A DNA stretch of 64,000 nt, taken from Deinococcus sp045062605 (GTDB lineage Bacteria; Deinococcota; Deinococci; Deinococcales; Deinococcaceae). The translations under genes and the position numbers were made by a program. Below the pieces are notes generated by a model. That model searched no databases. It was not told the origin of the DNA and was given only the letters and a program-made list of their open reading frames with translations. This document shows, in pieces, positions 8,230 to 17,821 of this stretch. Numbering within the stretch: the stretch's first letter is position 1; every line of letters starts with the position of its first letter. The stretch spans positions 1-64,000 of the forward strand of contig NZ_JBJGDW010000002.1 of the NCBI RefSeq assembly GCF_045062605.1, given 5' to 3'.

Positions 8230-8598
8230 TCAGGGGACCGGGCAGGCAAAGTTCTTGACAATGCTGTCGATCTCAGGCTCGTAGGCCATCCGGGCGACTT
8301 GAGCTGCCGAGGCCAGGACGCTGAACGAAGAGGCGAGATGGATATCCAGCACCTGCACGCCGTAACGCGCGGCCAGTTCGGCGGCGCGGCGCGCGAGTGC
8401 GGGATTCTCCACGGTGCCAGTAGGTGGGGGGTATGCCGTTGGGTCCAGTTGGATGATGTAAGTGTCATCGTTCAGATCAACGCAGGGCGCAGTTGCCCGG
8501 TTAATTTGAACAGGCTCCTGGCGCAATATCGGTTCAGGCATCCGCTGTCCGCAGGAGAGGAGGGTCAGACTCAGAGCAAAAGTCGGCAACCATCGCAT
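8230..8598 (-). CDS. Small putative lipoprotein, unknown function
   Basis: This 122-residue protein begins with a short signal peptide ending in the lipobox LLSC at about residue 16, so it is likely lipid-anchored. The mature part has two further cysteines (in TAPCVDL and NFACPVP) that could form a disulfide. No family is recognised. The start at 8598 was preferred over the upstream ATG at 8622 for two reasons. It places the signal peptide at the N-terminus, and a TATCCT -10 box (8605-8610) lies 6 bases before it. Confidence 0.65.
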   Translation of the reverse strand: MRWLPTFALSLTLLSCGQRMPEPILRQEPVQINRATAPCVDLNDDTYIIQLDPTAYPPPTGTVENPALARRAAELAARYGVQVLDIHLASSFSVLASAAQVARMAYEPEIDSIVKNFACPVP

Positions 8599-8669
8599 AT
8601 CGGTAGGATACAACTCCGTCATGCTGGGCAGGGTTCATTTTCCCGGTTCTGATCCGTTAGCCTGCCCCC

Positions 8670-9506
8670 ATGTCTTCATCTCCCTCTGCTCCGTTTCCCC
8701 CCGTGATCGAGGGGATGCTGCGGCGGCGTACCACCAACGGCCCCTTTCGCCCCGATCCGGTCAGCCGCGAACACCAGCACGCGCTGATGCGGGTGGCGCA
8801 GGCCGCGCCCAGCCATTTCAATTCCCAGCCGTGGCGCTTCGTGCTGATCGAGAAACGGGAGACCATCGGGCGGGTGGCCGAACTGTCGGGCCAGAGCATG
8901 ACCGAATTGATCGACGCCGGGCTGTTTTTCGAGCGTTACCGCCGCTACTTCCGTTTCTCGCAGGCTGAGATGGAGACCAAGCGCGACGGCATCCACATCG
9001 ATCATCTCCCCGGACCGCTCAAGCCCTTTACCCGGCAGGTGTTCAGCGACGCGGGCCTCAAGGTGATGCGCCAACTGGGCGTTCCTAAAAAACTGGGCGA
9101 GGACAACCGCCAACTGGTGGCCGGAAGTCCGCTGCTGCTGGCCGCGCTGCTGGACAGGACCGAATACCGCCCCGGCGAGCTGTCGGGCTTTTACAGCGTC
9201 TTCGGGCTGGGCGCGGCCATCGAGAACATCTGGAACGCGGTGGGGGAGCTGGGCATGGGCATCCAGTTCGTCAGCACCCCCGCCGAGATTCCGCGCCACT
9301 GGCAGGAGATTCAGAACTTGCTGGCCGTACCCGGCGATCTGGAACTGATGGCCCTGTTCCGCCTGGGCTACTTGCCCGCAGAGCAGAGCCGCCCCACCAT
9401 TGATTGGAGCAGCCGCCACCGCAAACGCCTGGAGCAGTTCGTGTACCGTGAGAACTGCGCCGTACCAGAAGGGGCCATGCCGGAGGGAGCAGATTCTCCT
9501 CTTTAA
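8670..9506 (+). CDS. Nitroreductase family protein
   Basis: This 278-residue flavoprotein belongs to the FMN-dependent nitroreductase family. The FMN-binding arginine-rich start MLRRRTTNGPF is followed by AAPSHFNSQPWRFVLI, the typical SxxNxQPWRF motif. The C-terminal half has the conserved AIENIWNAVGELGMG helix. It is longer than the usual 200 residues because of a central insertion. The substrate is unknown; members reduce nitro compounds, quinones or enones with NAD(P)H. A TAGCCT -10 box at 8658-8663, 6 bases before the ATG, supports the start. Confidence 0.85.
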   Translation: MSSSPSAPFPPVIEGMLRRRTTNGPFRPDPVSREHQHALMRVAQAAPSHFNSQPWRFVLIEKRETIGRVAELSGQSMTELIDAGLFFERYRRYFRFSQAEMETKRDGIHIDHLPGPLKPFTRQVFSDAGLKVMRQLGVPKKLGEDNRQLVAGSPLLLAALLDRTEYRPGELSGFYSVFGLGAAIENIWNAVGELGMGIQFVSTPAEIPRHWQEIQNLLAVPGDLELMALFRLGYLPAEQSRPTIDWSSRHRKRLEQFVYRENCAVPEGAMPEGADSPL

Positions 9507-9584
9507 ACCTCTGGATACGCCCAACCCTGTCCTATCCCTGACCCTCTCCCAGAGGCGCAGACTTGCCCATTGGAGGCACCACCC

Positions 9585-10505
9585 ATGACCGACAAATCAA
9601 CGAAGACTGAGCAACCCAACGCCGCCCACCCCAACGCTGCCGACAGCGGCACCTTCAAGATTGGTGGCGATCTGAGCGTCAACCGCCTGGGCTTCGGTGC
9701 CATGCGGATCACGGGCGACGGCATCTGGGGTGATCCCGCCGATCCCGAGGGCGCAATCGAAACCCTGAAACGTCTGCCCGAACTGGGCGTGAATCTCATC
9801 GACACCGCCGACAGCTACGGCCCCGCCGTCAGCGAGGAACTGATCCGCGAGGCATTGCACCCCTATGACACGGTGGTCATCGCCACCAAGGGTGGGCTGA
9901 CCCGCACCGGCCCCAATGTCTGGACGCCGGTGGGCCGCCCCGAGTACCTCAAGCAGCAGGCGTACCTCTCGCGCCGCCGCCTTGGCGTGGACCGGATTGA
10001 CCTGTGGCAACTGCACCGCATCGATCCTAACGTCCCGCGCGACGAGCAGTTCGGGGCCATCCGCGAGTTGATGGATGAGGGCGTCATTCGCCACGCCGGA
10101 CTCTCGGAGGTTAGCGTGGAGGAAATCGAGGCGGCCCGCGAGGTCTTCCCGGTGTCCACCGTTCAGAACCTTTACAACCTGGTGGGCCGCAAGTCCGAGG
10201 ACGTGCTGGATTACTGCGAGAAGGAGAATATCGGTTTTCTGCCGTGGTTCCCGCTGGCGGCGGGCAGCCTGGCCAAGGACGGCAGCGTGCTGGACGAGGT
10301 GGCCAGGCGCCTGAACGCCAGCCCCTCGCAGGTGGCCCTGGCCTGGGTTCTCAAGCGCAGCCCGGTGATGCTCCCCATTCCTGGCACGGGCAAGGTGCGT
10401 CATCTGGAAGAAAACGTGGCCGCCGCCAGCCTGACCCTGTCCGACGAGGATTTCAAGAAACTCGACGATGTGGGCCGGGCTGAGTGGGAAAAGAACCAGA
10501 AATAA
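9585..10505 (+). CDS. Aldo/keto reductase
   Basis: A 306-residue NADPH-dependent oxidoreductase with the AKR barrel. The catalytic tetrad is visible as D73 and Y78 (DTADSYG), K102 (ATKGG) and H144 (WQLHRID). The cofactor-binding end has PIPGTGKVRHLEEN. It would reduce aldehydes or ketones in the cytoplasm; the physiological substrate cannot be told from sequence. The ATG at 9585 has GGAGG at 9572-9576, 8 bases upstream. It is therefore preferred to the ATG at 9570, which overlaps that site. It stands alone between the nitroreductase and the polyketide synthase. Confidence 0.9.
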   Translation: MTDKSTKTEQPNAAHPNAADSGTFKIGGDLSVNRLGFGAMRITGDGIWGDPADPEGAIETLKRLPELGVNLIDTADSYGPAVSEELIREALHPYDTVVIATKGGLTRTGPNVWTPVGRPEYLKQQAYLSRRRLGVDRIDLWQLHRIDPNVPRDEQFGAIRELMDEGVIRHAGLSEVSVEEIEAAREVFPVSTVQNLYNLVGRKSEDVLDYCEKENIGFLPWFPLAAGSLAKDGSVLDEVARRLNASPSQVALAWVLKRSPVMLPIPGTGKVRHLEENVAAASLTLSDEDFKKLDDVGRAEWEKNQK

Positions 10506-10601
10506 GCCGGAAGCTACGGGTGGGTGGGATGGCCTGCTGAGTTGCGTGCTGTCCCGCCCCTTTGCCTGTTTCTCCCTGGCGTTCCACGCCACAATGCCCC
10601 A

Positions 10602-11663
10602 ATGAGTTCTGCTGCCCTAATGCCTGTCCTGCGTTCCCTGGTGACTGGAACGCCGCCCCATCGGGTGGCCCAGTCTGAGATCAGGGAGGCGGCCCGGACA
10701 CTGTTTCCGCGTATGGCAGCGCGGCCCCATCTGCTGGACGTATTCAGCAACGCGCAGATCAAGTCGCGTGCGCTGGCCCGTCCGCTGGAGTGGTATTTGC
10801 AGCCGCGCGGCTTTGGCGAGAAGAACGCCGTGTTTATCGAGGAAGCCCGCGCGCTGATCGCCCGTCTGGGGGCCGAGGCCCTGGCCCACGCAGAGGTTCT
10901 TCCTGCCGAGATCGACGCGGTGATCGTGGTCAACACCAGTGGTCTCAGCACGCCCAGCCTGGATGCGTGGCTGATCGGGTCGCTGGGCCTGGACCGTCAC
11001 GCGGCGCGGCTGCCGATCTGGGGCCTGGGTTGTGCAGGCGGCGCGGCGGGGCTGGCGCGGGCCGCCGATCTGGTGCGTGCAGGCTTCCAGCGCGTGCTGT
11101 ATGTGGCGGTGGAACTGTGCAGCCTGACAATGGTGAAGGGCGACGAATCCAAGAGTAACTTCGTGGGAACCGCCCTCTTCTCCGATGGCGGCGCGGCGCT
11201 GGTGGTCACGTCGCCCGACGTTCCAGGCCCGCCCCCCCTCCTGTCCCTCTGCGGCGCGTACAGCACGCTGATTGAGAACAGCGAGGACATCATGGGCTGG
11301 GACGTGGTGGACGACGGTCTGAAAGTGCGTTTCAGCCGCGATATTCCGGCGTTGGTGCGCGGCATGATGTGCGGCAACGTGTCCGAAGCACTGGCGGCCC
11401 ACGGCTGGACTCGGGAAGAAATCGGCACCTTCATCGTCCATCCCGGCGGCGTCAAGGTGCTGGGCGCTTACGAGGAAGCCCTGAGCCTCCCGGAAGGTGC
11501 GCTGGACAGCAGCCGCACAGTGCTGCGCGATCACGGCAACATGAGCAGCGCCACCGTCCTGTTCGTGCTGCAAGAAGCGTTGAAATCCGGCGTACGTGGC
11601 AAGGCGCTGATGAGCGCGATGGGACCGGGCTTCAGCGCCGAGCATGTGCTGCTAAAATTCTGA
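10602..11663 (+). CDS. Type III polyketide synthase (chalcone/stilbene synthase family)
   Basis: This 353-residue homodimeric condensing enzyme has the thiolase fold. The catalytic triad is present: C144 in WGLGCAGGAAG, H280 in FIVHPGG and N313 in RDHGNMSS. The SxTPS motif typical of the family is near residue 115. Bacterial relatives such as BpsA extend acyl-CoA with malonyl-CoA to give alkylpyrones or resorcinols. No methyltransferase, oxidase or acyl carrier gene adjoins it, so the product is unknown. A CACAAT box 6 bases before ATG 10602 supports this start over the upstream in-frame one at 10524, whose extra residues are not conserved-looking. Confidence 0.88.
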   Translation: MSSAALMPVLRSLVTGTPPHRVAQSEIREAARTLFPRMAARPHLLDVFSNAQIKSRALARPLEWYLQPRGFGEKNAVFIEEARALIARLGAEALAHAEVLPAEIDAVIVVNTSGLSTPSLDAWLIGSLGLDRHAARLPIWGLGCAGGAAGLARAADLVRAGFQRVLYVAVELCSLTMVKGDESKSNFVGTALFSDGGAALVVTSPDVPGPPPLLSLCGAYSTLIENSEDIMGWDVVDDGLKVRFSRDIPALVRGMMCGNVSEALAAHGWTREEIGTFIVHPGGVKVLGAYEEALSLPEGALDSSRTVLRDHGNMSSATVLFVLQEALKSGVRGKALMSAMGPGFSAEHVLLKF

Positions 11664-11675
11664 CCAACCATAGAA

Positions 11676-11708
11676 AACGGACCGCTGGCGGTGTCGCCAC
11701 GGTCCGTT
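11676..11708. terminator. Bidirectional terminator hairpin
   Basis: AACGGACCG (11676-11684) pairs with CGGTCCGTT (11700-11708), and an inner TGGCG/CGCCA pair extends the stem. It sits between the convergent polyketide synthase and MGEGKP genes, with A and T runs on the two sides. Confidence 0.75.
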
Positions 11709-11724
11709 CTACGTTTCCAATGGG

Positions 11725-12054
11725 TTAAATTTTCTCGTCTGCGTCCACCGTTTTGTCTGGGTCCGCCGGAGCGCCGCTGGCGGGCAAGCCGTCCTTCATG
11801 CCTCCAAAGCTGGTGGGGTTAATCGCGTCTCCACCCTGTCCCTCGGGGCGTGGGTCAAGGGTACCCGACACCTGTTGCGCGGTGGAGGTTGTTGAGCCGT
11901 CGCCAGCGTGCTTATCGCTCATGGCATCCACCACGCCCTGCGCTTCGGCCTCACTGGGGGTTTTGGGAGTGCCGGTTTCCCACTTGTCGGTGGTCTGCAC
12001 ATCAGTTTGTGCAACATTTGTCTTGGCCTGTGACTGTGGTTTGCCTTCTCCCAT
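11725..12054 (-). CDS. Small disordered hydrophilic protein (MGEGKP family, long form)
   Basis: A 109-residue, cysteine-free, highly hydrophilic protein rich in Asp, Gly, Gln, Thr, Ser and Pro. It has no predicted helix core, so it is probably intrinsically disordered. It begins MGEGKPQSQAK. A GGAGG ribosome-binding site lies 7 bases before its ATG. The gene directly upstream in the same operon encodes a second protein starting MGEGKP. I recognise no family; the composition is hydrophilin-like, but a desiccation role is only a guess. Confidence 0.6.
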   Translation of the reverse strand: MGEGKPQSQAKTNVAQTDVQTTDKWETGTPKTPSEAEAQGVVDAMSDKHAGDGSTTSTAQQVSGTLDPRPEGQGGDAINPTSFGGMKDGLPASGAPADPDKTVDADEKI

Positions 12055-12078
12055 CTTGATGCCTCCTTGACAATGTGG

Positions 12079-12300
12079 TTACGAGCGTTGGTTGGGGTTT
12101 TTCAGGGTGTCGGTGCCAATGACGCTCTCGGGCAGGTTCTCGGCCTGTCTGGCCTTCTCCTGCATCCCGGTCTTCTGCACGCCCTTGATGTCGCTCAAAT
12201 CGTTGGTGTCCTTGCTGCCGCCCTGTGGGCTGTGGCCTTCCTGGGCAGGATGGTTGGTCTGGTTGCTGCTCGGGGTGGTTTCTGGTTTGCCTTCTCCCAT
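12079..12300 (-). CDS. Small disordered hydrophilic protein (MGEGKP family, short form)
   Basis: A 73-residue protein, very rich in Gln, Asn, Ser, Lys and Glu and without cysteine or a hydrophobic core. It starts MGEGKPETTPS, sharing its first six residues and overall character with the product of the gene just downstream. AGGAGG about 8 bases before the ATG gives a strong ribosome-binding site. The two genes are separated by 24 bases and look cotranscribed. The function is unknown. Confidence 0.6.
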   Translation of the reverse strand: MGEGKPETTPSSNQTNHPAQEGHSPQGGSKDTNDLSDIKGVQKTGMQEKARQAENLPESVIGTDTLKNPNQRS

Positions 12301-12573
12301 GATTGGAACCTCCTGATTTTGAGTGGCTTCAGCGTAGGGGAGAAGGGTTGGAGGTTGGTGCGAGACAGGTTTACAGAGCTTTGGGGCTTCAGCATGTGCC
12401 GGCCTGTCGGTGATAGGTGCGCTCCGAATAGAGCTGCCGCTCCAAAATGCTGGGATGATGCCAGATCGCGCCAGATCACGAACCCGTTTTGGGCGCGGCT
12501 GAGGTGGGGGTGCGCCCCGACAGCCTGTCCAGCGTGGCGTCTCTGGCGCTGTGCACTTATGCTAGACACAACG

Positions 12574-12869
12574 ATGAAACCCTGGTCTGTTTTCGGTCTG
12601 ATCGTCCTGCTGATTCTGGGAGCGGCGCTGACCTTTTTCACCGCTGTGGCGGCGGCCTTCGCCACCGACAGTGGCGTGCAGGACCCGATAGACGCGCACT
12701 TCTCAACCACCATGTTTACCTTGCTGCCCGTCTATCCGGTCTGTGTGATCGCCACGCTGGCGCTGATGGTAATGCGGCGCGGCAGGCTGGCGCTGATGGC
12801 GGCGATTTTCCATTCATCTATGTCATCGGGGAGTTCATTTACACCGCTACAGTCACCAGAAATTTCTGA
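12574..12869 (+). pseudogene. Small three-helix membrane protein gene with an apparent 1-base frameshift
   Basis: The frame from ATG 12574 encodes two clear membrane helices and then LALMAAI, but continues as a Ser-rich hydrophilic tail to a stop at 12879. In the neighbouring frame the next bases read FPFIYVIGEFIYTATV, ending in TRNF and a stop at 12867-12869. That completes a natural third membrane helix. Adding one T to the T-run at 12806-12809 would join the two into a 98-residue protein. This may be a true mutation, a sequencing error or, less likely, programmed slippage. The family is not recognised and the start is uncertain (an in-frame ATG at 12559 exists). Confidence 0.6.
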
Positions 12870-12930
12870 CTCTGCCTAGATTAACGGGTGTTCTTCAGGT
12901 GCGCCAAGCTGCTTGACCCGGTTTCAAATC

Positions 12931-12963
12931 AGCAGGCCCTCTCCACCGTGGAAAGGGCCTGCT
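12931..12963. terminator. Terminator hairpin downstream of the metal ATPase gene
   Basis: AGCAGGCCCT (12931-12940) pairs with AGGGCCTGCT (12954-12963), with an inner TCCAC/GTGGA pair. It sits between the convergent small membrane protein gene and the P-type ATPase gene. Confidence 0.7.
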
Positions 12964-12978
12964 GAGTGGTCAAGCGTT

Positions 12979-14898
12979 TTACAGCCGGTGCCGCAGCAAC
13001 CGCAGTCCCATGAACACCACGAACACGGTGCCGCCCTCGTGCGCCACGACGCCCAGCGGCAGCGGGATATGTCCGGCCACCGCCAGCGGCGCAATGATCA
13101 GAATGACCCCGAAGGCGAAGGCCAGATTCAGGATCACCGTGCGGCGGGCGTCTTTGGCCAGCTTCACCGCGCCTGCCAGTTTGCCCAGATCGTTTTTCAT
13201 CAGCACTACGTCGGCGCTTTCAATGGCCACGTCGGTGCCGCTGGCCACAGCGATGCCCAGATCGGCGCGGGCCAGGGCCGGGGCGTCGTTCACGCCGTCG
13301 CCCACCATCGCCAGCGGGCCGGGCAGCTCGCCCATAATCCGCAGCTTGTCCTCGGGCAGTAGTTCGGCGCGGTACTCGCTTAGGCCGAGCTGGGCGGCCA
13401 CAGCCTGCGCCACCTCCATTTTGTCGCCGGTCAGCATGACCTGATGCTCCACCCCTGCTGTCTTCAGACTGGCGATGGCCTCAGCGATGCCGGGGCGCAG
13501 GGTGTCGGCCACGCCCATCACGGCCAATACGCGGCTCCCCACGCCCACGATCACGGTGCTGCTGCCCTCGGCATTCAGCTCCCGCAGGGCAGCGTTTTGC
13601 CTGGGTGTCAGGCTGGCTCCCTCGCGCGCCATCAGGCGGAGATTGCCTGCCCAGGCCAGCTCGCCACTGTCGAGCGTGGCCTCGATGCCCATTCCGGGTA
13701 CCGCCTGAGCATTTCGCACGGGGATGAAGGAGACGTTCTGCGCCCGTGCCGCCGCCTCTACCGCCTGTGCAATCGGGTGTTCGCTGTGGCGTTCCAACCC
13801 GGCGGCCAGGGCCAACGCTCCCGCTTCATCATCGGCCACCACGCGGGCCACGGTCATTTTTGCCTGGGTCAGCGTGCCGGTCTTGTCGAAGGCGATGGTG
13901 TTCACGCGCGCCAGGGCGTCCATTGCCGCGCTGCTCTTGAACAGCACGCCGCCGCGCGCCGCCGCCGCCATCGCGCTGAGCATCACAGCGGGCGTGCTGA
14001 TCACCACCGCACAGGGGCTGGCCACCACCATGAAGGTCATGGCGCGGTACCACGAGGTGTCGATGGACAGCCCAAAGCCGTAATGCAGCAGCACGAACAC
14101 CAGCGGCACCAGCACGATCACCACCGTCGCGTAGGGGCTTTCCCAGCGCTCGGTGATGGTCTCGGTGCGGCTCTTGGCGGTCTGGGCCTGTTCCATCAGC
14201 GCCACCAGCCGGGCCAGGGTGCTGTCTCCTGCCGGGCGGACCACCTCGGCCTCCACGCTACCGTTCAGGTTGACCGTGCCGGAGGCCAGTTCTGCGCCCA
14301 CCGTCTTATCGATAGGCAAGCTTTCCCCGGTGATCGGCGATTCGTCTACCGCCGTATGCCCCAGCGTCACGCGGGCGTCGGCGGCAATGCGCTCGCCGGG
14401 CTTGATGACCAGCAGATCCCCGATGCGAATGTCGTTCAGCTCGCACCAGCGTTCGCGCCCGTCGCGGCGCACGGTGGCCCCCGCCGGGTTCAGATCCATC
14501 AGGGCGCTGATGGCGTGCTTGGTGCGGCCCATCGCCCAGTCCTGGAGGGTGTTGCTCAGGGAAAATAGGAACAGCAGAATGGCCCCGTCCGCCGCCTGCC
14601 CGATGCTCGCCGCGCCCAGGGCGGCCACCACCATCAGCAAATCGACGTCCAGCTTCCTTTCCACGAACAGGCTGTGCAGCGCCTCGCGCCCGGCGGGAAT
14701 GCCCCCGGCCAGATACGCGATGAGGTAACCGCCCCACATCACAAATGGATCGTTGATTAAATACTGCCCTGCTGCGCCCACCAGCAGGCCCAGTAGGGTC
14801 AGGCCAGTCATGGTCACGGCAAAGCGCAATTCGGGTGAGAGGTTGAAGCGGGGTTGACGTTCGGGTGCGGCAAAACTGGTTGGCGTGGACGTGGTCAT
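12979..14898 (-). CDS. P1B-4 type metal-transporting ATPase (Co/Fe/Zn efflux, CoaT/PfeT-like)
   Basis: A 639-residue heavy-metal P-type ATPase without an N-terminal HMA domain. Visible motifs are TGES (190-193), the intramembrane SPC (294-296), the phosphorylated D338 in DKTGT, the HP pair (374-375), GDGVND (533-538) and HEGGT (620-624) in the last helices. SPC plus HEGGT is the signature of the P1B-4 subgroup, which exports Co(II), Fe(II) or Zn(II), rather than the CPC of ZntA/CopA. The ATG at 14898 has AGGAG 6 bases upstream. A palindrome at 14913-14938 lies just upstream and may be the metal-sensor operator. Confidence 0.9.
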   Translation of the reverse strand: MTTSTPTSFAAPERQPRFNLSPELRFAVTMTGLTLLGLLVGAAGQYLINDPFVMWGGYLIAYLAGGIPAGREALHSLFVERKLDVDLLMVVAALGAASIGQAADGAILLFLFSLSNTLQDWAMGRTKHAISALMDLNPAGATVRRDGRERWCELNDIRIGDLLVIKPGERIAADARVTLGHTAVDESPITGESLPIDKTVGAELASGTVNLNGSVEAEVVRPAGDSTLARLVALMEQAQTAKSRTETITERWESPYATVVIVLVPLVFVLLHYGFGLSIDTSWYRAMTFMVVASPCAVVISTPAVMLSAMAAAARGGVLFKSSAAMDALARVNTIAFDKTGTLTQAKMTVARVVADDEAGALALAAGLERHSEHPIAQAVEAAARAQNVSFIPVRNAQAVPGMGIEATLDSGELAWAGNLRLMAREGASLTPRQNAALRELNAEGSSTVIVGVGSRVLAVMGVADTLRPGIAEAIASLKTAGVEHQVMLTGDKMEVAQAVAAQLGLSEYRAELLPEDKLRIMGELPGPLAMVGDGVNDAPALARADLGIAVASGTDVAIESADVVLMKNDLGKLAGAVKLAKDARRTVILNLAFAFGVILIIAPLAVAGHIPLPLGVVAHEGGTVFVVFMGLRLLRHRL

Positions 14899-14912
14899 GG
14901 CGGCTCCTGGGC

Positions 14913-14938
14913 GAGAATTCTTAATAGGAATAATTCTC
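14913..14938 (-). promoter_or_regulatory. Palindromic operator upstream of the metal ATPase
   Basis: GAGAATT at 14913-14919 is the inverted copy of AATTCTC at 14932-14938. The AT-rich centre makes it resemble Fur/PerR-family or ArsR-type operators. A -10-like TAGAAT on the minus strand lies just upstream at 14949-14954, so a bound repressor would cover the transcription start. The regulator is not encoded nearby. Confidence 0.5.
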
Positions 14939-14976
14939 AATAAGCCCATTCTACCCCCCTGCCATGACGAACTCAA

Positions 14977-15020
14977 CACCCCATCCTGAGCGGAGAAGTC
15001 AGGATGTGGCGGGGTTTTTT
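14977..15020 (+). terminator. Orphan intrinsic terminator between divergent genes
   Basis: CATCCTGA (14982-14989) pairs with TCAGGATG (14999-15006), and a six-T run ends at 15020. It faces the plus strand, yet no plus-strand gene ends upstream. It must therefore end a short RNA starting near 14900-14970, or attenuate readthrough into the gene at 15109. Confidence 0.55.
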
Positions 15021-15108
15021 GGGAGTTGGAGGTCTGGCTGTTCATCCTGTTGCTCTCTGGTTCCAGCGATTTGTAACCTTTTATCTGATTCGGGGTGTAC
15101 GCTCAGTT

Positions 15109-15804
15109 ATGAGACGACTGCTGACGCTGATTCTGGCCGCTACCGTCACGCTCGCTGCGGCGAACGAGCGGATTCCAGTCAATCACGTCCGCTTCTCCGG
15201 CGACTCCTCGCAGGTCATGGTGCTGACCTCGGGCGTGCAGGACGGCTCCGGCCTCGGCACGGCCAGCCTGAAGGTATTCAGCACGGCGACGGGGGCGCAA
15301 CTTTACAGCCGCCAAAAGACCGCCGACGCTGTGCCCAACACGCTGCGCTGGAACCTGCTGAGTACACCGCCCACCCCGGCCAGACTGTCGGCCTACGGAC
15401 TGACGACGGGGGCCATGTCTGCTGCGAAATACAACCGCGTCTACCCCCAACCGTTTCCGCAGTGGAGCGACGGTCTGGGCGTGGGGCAAACAGACATTAC
15501 CGATGTGGCGCTGTGGTCCGTCCCCGTCCCGATCAAACTGAGCGTCTACGCCCTGCCCTCGGCTTGCCCGTATGGCGATCTGCTTGAGCCGGGCAGCGTT
15601 CCCGCTGGATTCAGTCTGACCGTCAACACCCAGACCATCCACCAGGATTTCACCCTGCCCGCCGCCCGCGCCTGCGCCGCCCGTTACTCGCTGGAGCGGG
15701 TGGACGTGCGCGGCAACCGCGCGCTGGTGATCGTTCGCGCCTACGGGCCGGGCTTTGAGGGACCGGACGCCACCCCGATCTTTGTCGCGGCGACGCTGCA
15801 TTGA
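15109..15804 (+). CDS. DUF2259-like secreted protein
   Basis: A 231-residue protein with a short signal peptide ending near ANERIP. The mature part resembles the DUF2259 family of predicted secreted proteins: VNHVRFSGDSSQ at the start and YGPGFEGPDATPIF near the end. The biochemical role of the family is not known. The ATG at 15109 was chosen because the signal peptide then begins at residue 1, and because TACGCT (15098-15103) lies 5 bases upstream as a leaderless -10 box. The frame extends upstream through a terminator hairpin, which argues against the longer form. Confidence 0.65.
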   Translation: MRRLLTLILAATVTLAAANERIPVNHVRFSGDSSQVMVLTSGVQDGSGLGTASLKVFSTATGAQLYSRQKTADAVPNTLRWNLLSTPPTPARLSAYGLTTGAMSAAKYNRVYPQPFPQWSDGLGVGQTDITDVALWSVPVPIKLSVYALPSACPYGDLLEPGSVPAGFSLTVNTQTIHQDFTLPAARACAARYSLERVDVRGNRALVIVRAYGPGFEGPDATPIFVAATLH

Positions 15805-15813
15805 AAACGGCTC

Positions 15814-16000
15814 TACAGATTCCGTCTGTTTCATTAACAAACTGGAAACGCGCCGATTCGTCAACTCCACGCCTGGAACCCGTTCTTCTCCTTCTCGCTG
15901 TCGTCATGAACAGATGCCCATGAGGACGCTATTCCTCTTCTGGCGCAGCTCTGCGAGTCCCGCTCGGATCTTCACCGTTTTGCAAACGATTCAATCGGAT
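15814..16000 (+). repeat. Dispersed intergenic repeat, copy B
   Basis: It begins TACAGATTCCGTCTG and ends at about GCAAACGATTCAATC. It carries the same core as copy A, including AACAGATGCCCATGAGGACG and GCGAGTCCCGCTCGGAT. It is shorter than copy A by a few small deletions and its right tip is degenerate. It fills the space between the DUF2259-like gene and the end of the dioxygenase-esterase fusion gene. Confidence 0.75.
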
Positions 16001-16006
16001 TTCTTA

Positions 16007-17671
<1,665 letters not shown>

Positions 17672-17821
17672 ACCGTAATAATAGATTAACATTAAGCGGT
17701 TTTCAAGCAGAATCTGGATGGAGACTGCTCGTCGAGAGACCATAGGCTATTTCCTCGAAGGGCATGTTTTCTTCGTGCCAGAGGGCAGTTCTGTCTTTCT
17801 GAAAAATAGCGTGAGCGCTCT
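17672..17821 (-). promoter_or_regulatory. Promoter region of the dioxygenase-esterase fusion
   Basis: A TATTAT -10 box lies at 17678-17683 with 6 bases to the ATG. Just upstream is the near-palindrome TTAATGTTAA, where the adjacent MarR protein could bind. The region is clearly AT-richer than its surroundings. Confidence 0.45.

Noticed and set aside
12979..14898. ZntA/CadA or CopA-type ATPase
   Set aside because: The intramembrane motif is SPC, not CPC, there is no N-terminal HMA domain, and HEGGT near the end points to the P1B-4 group.
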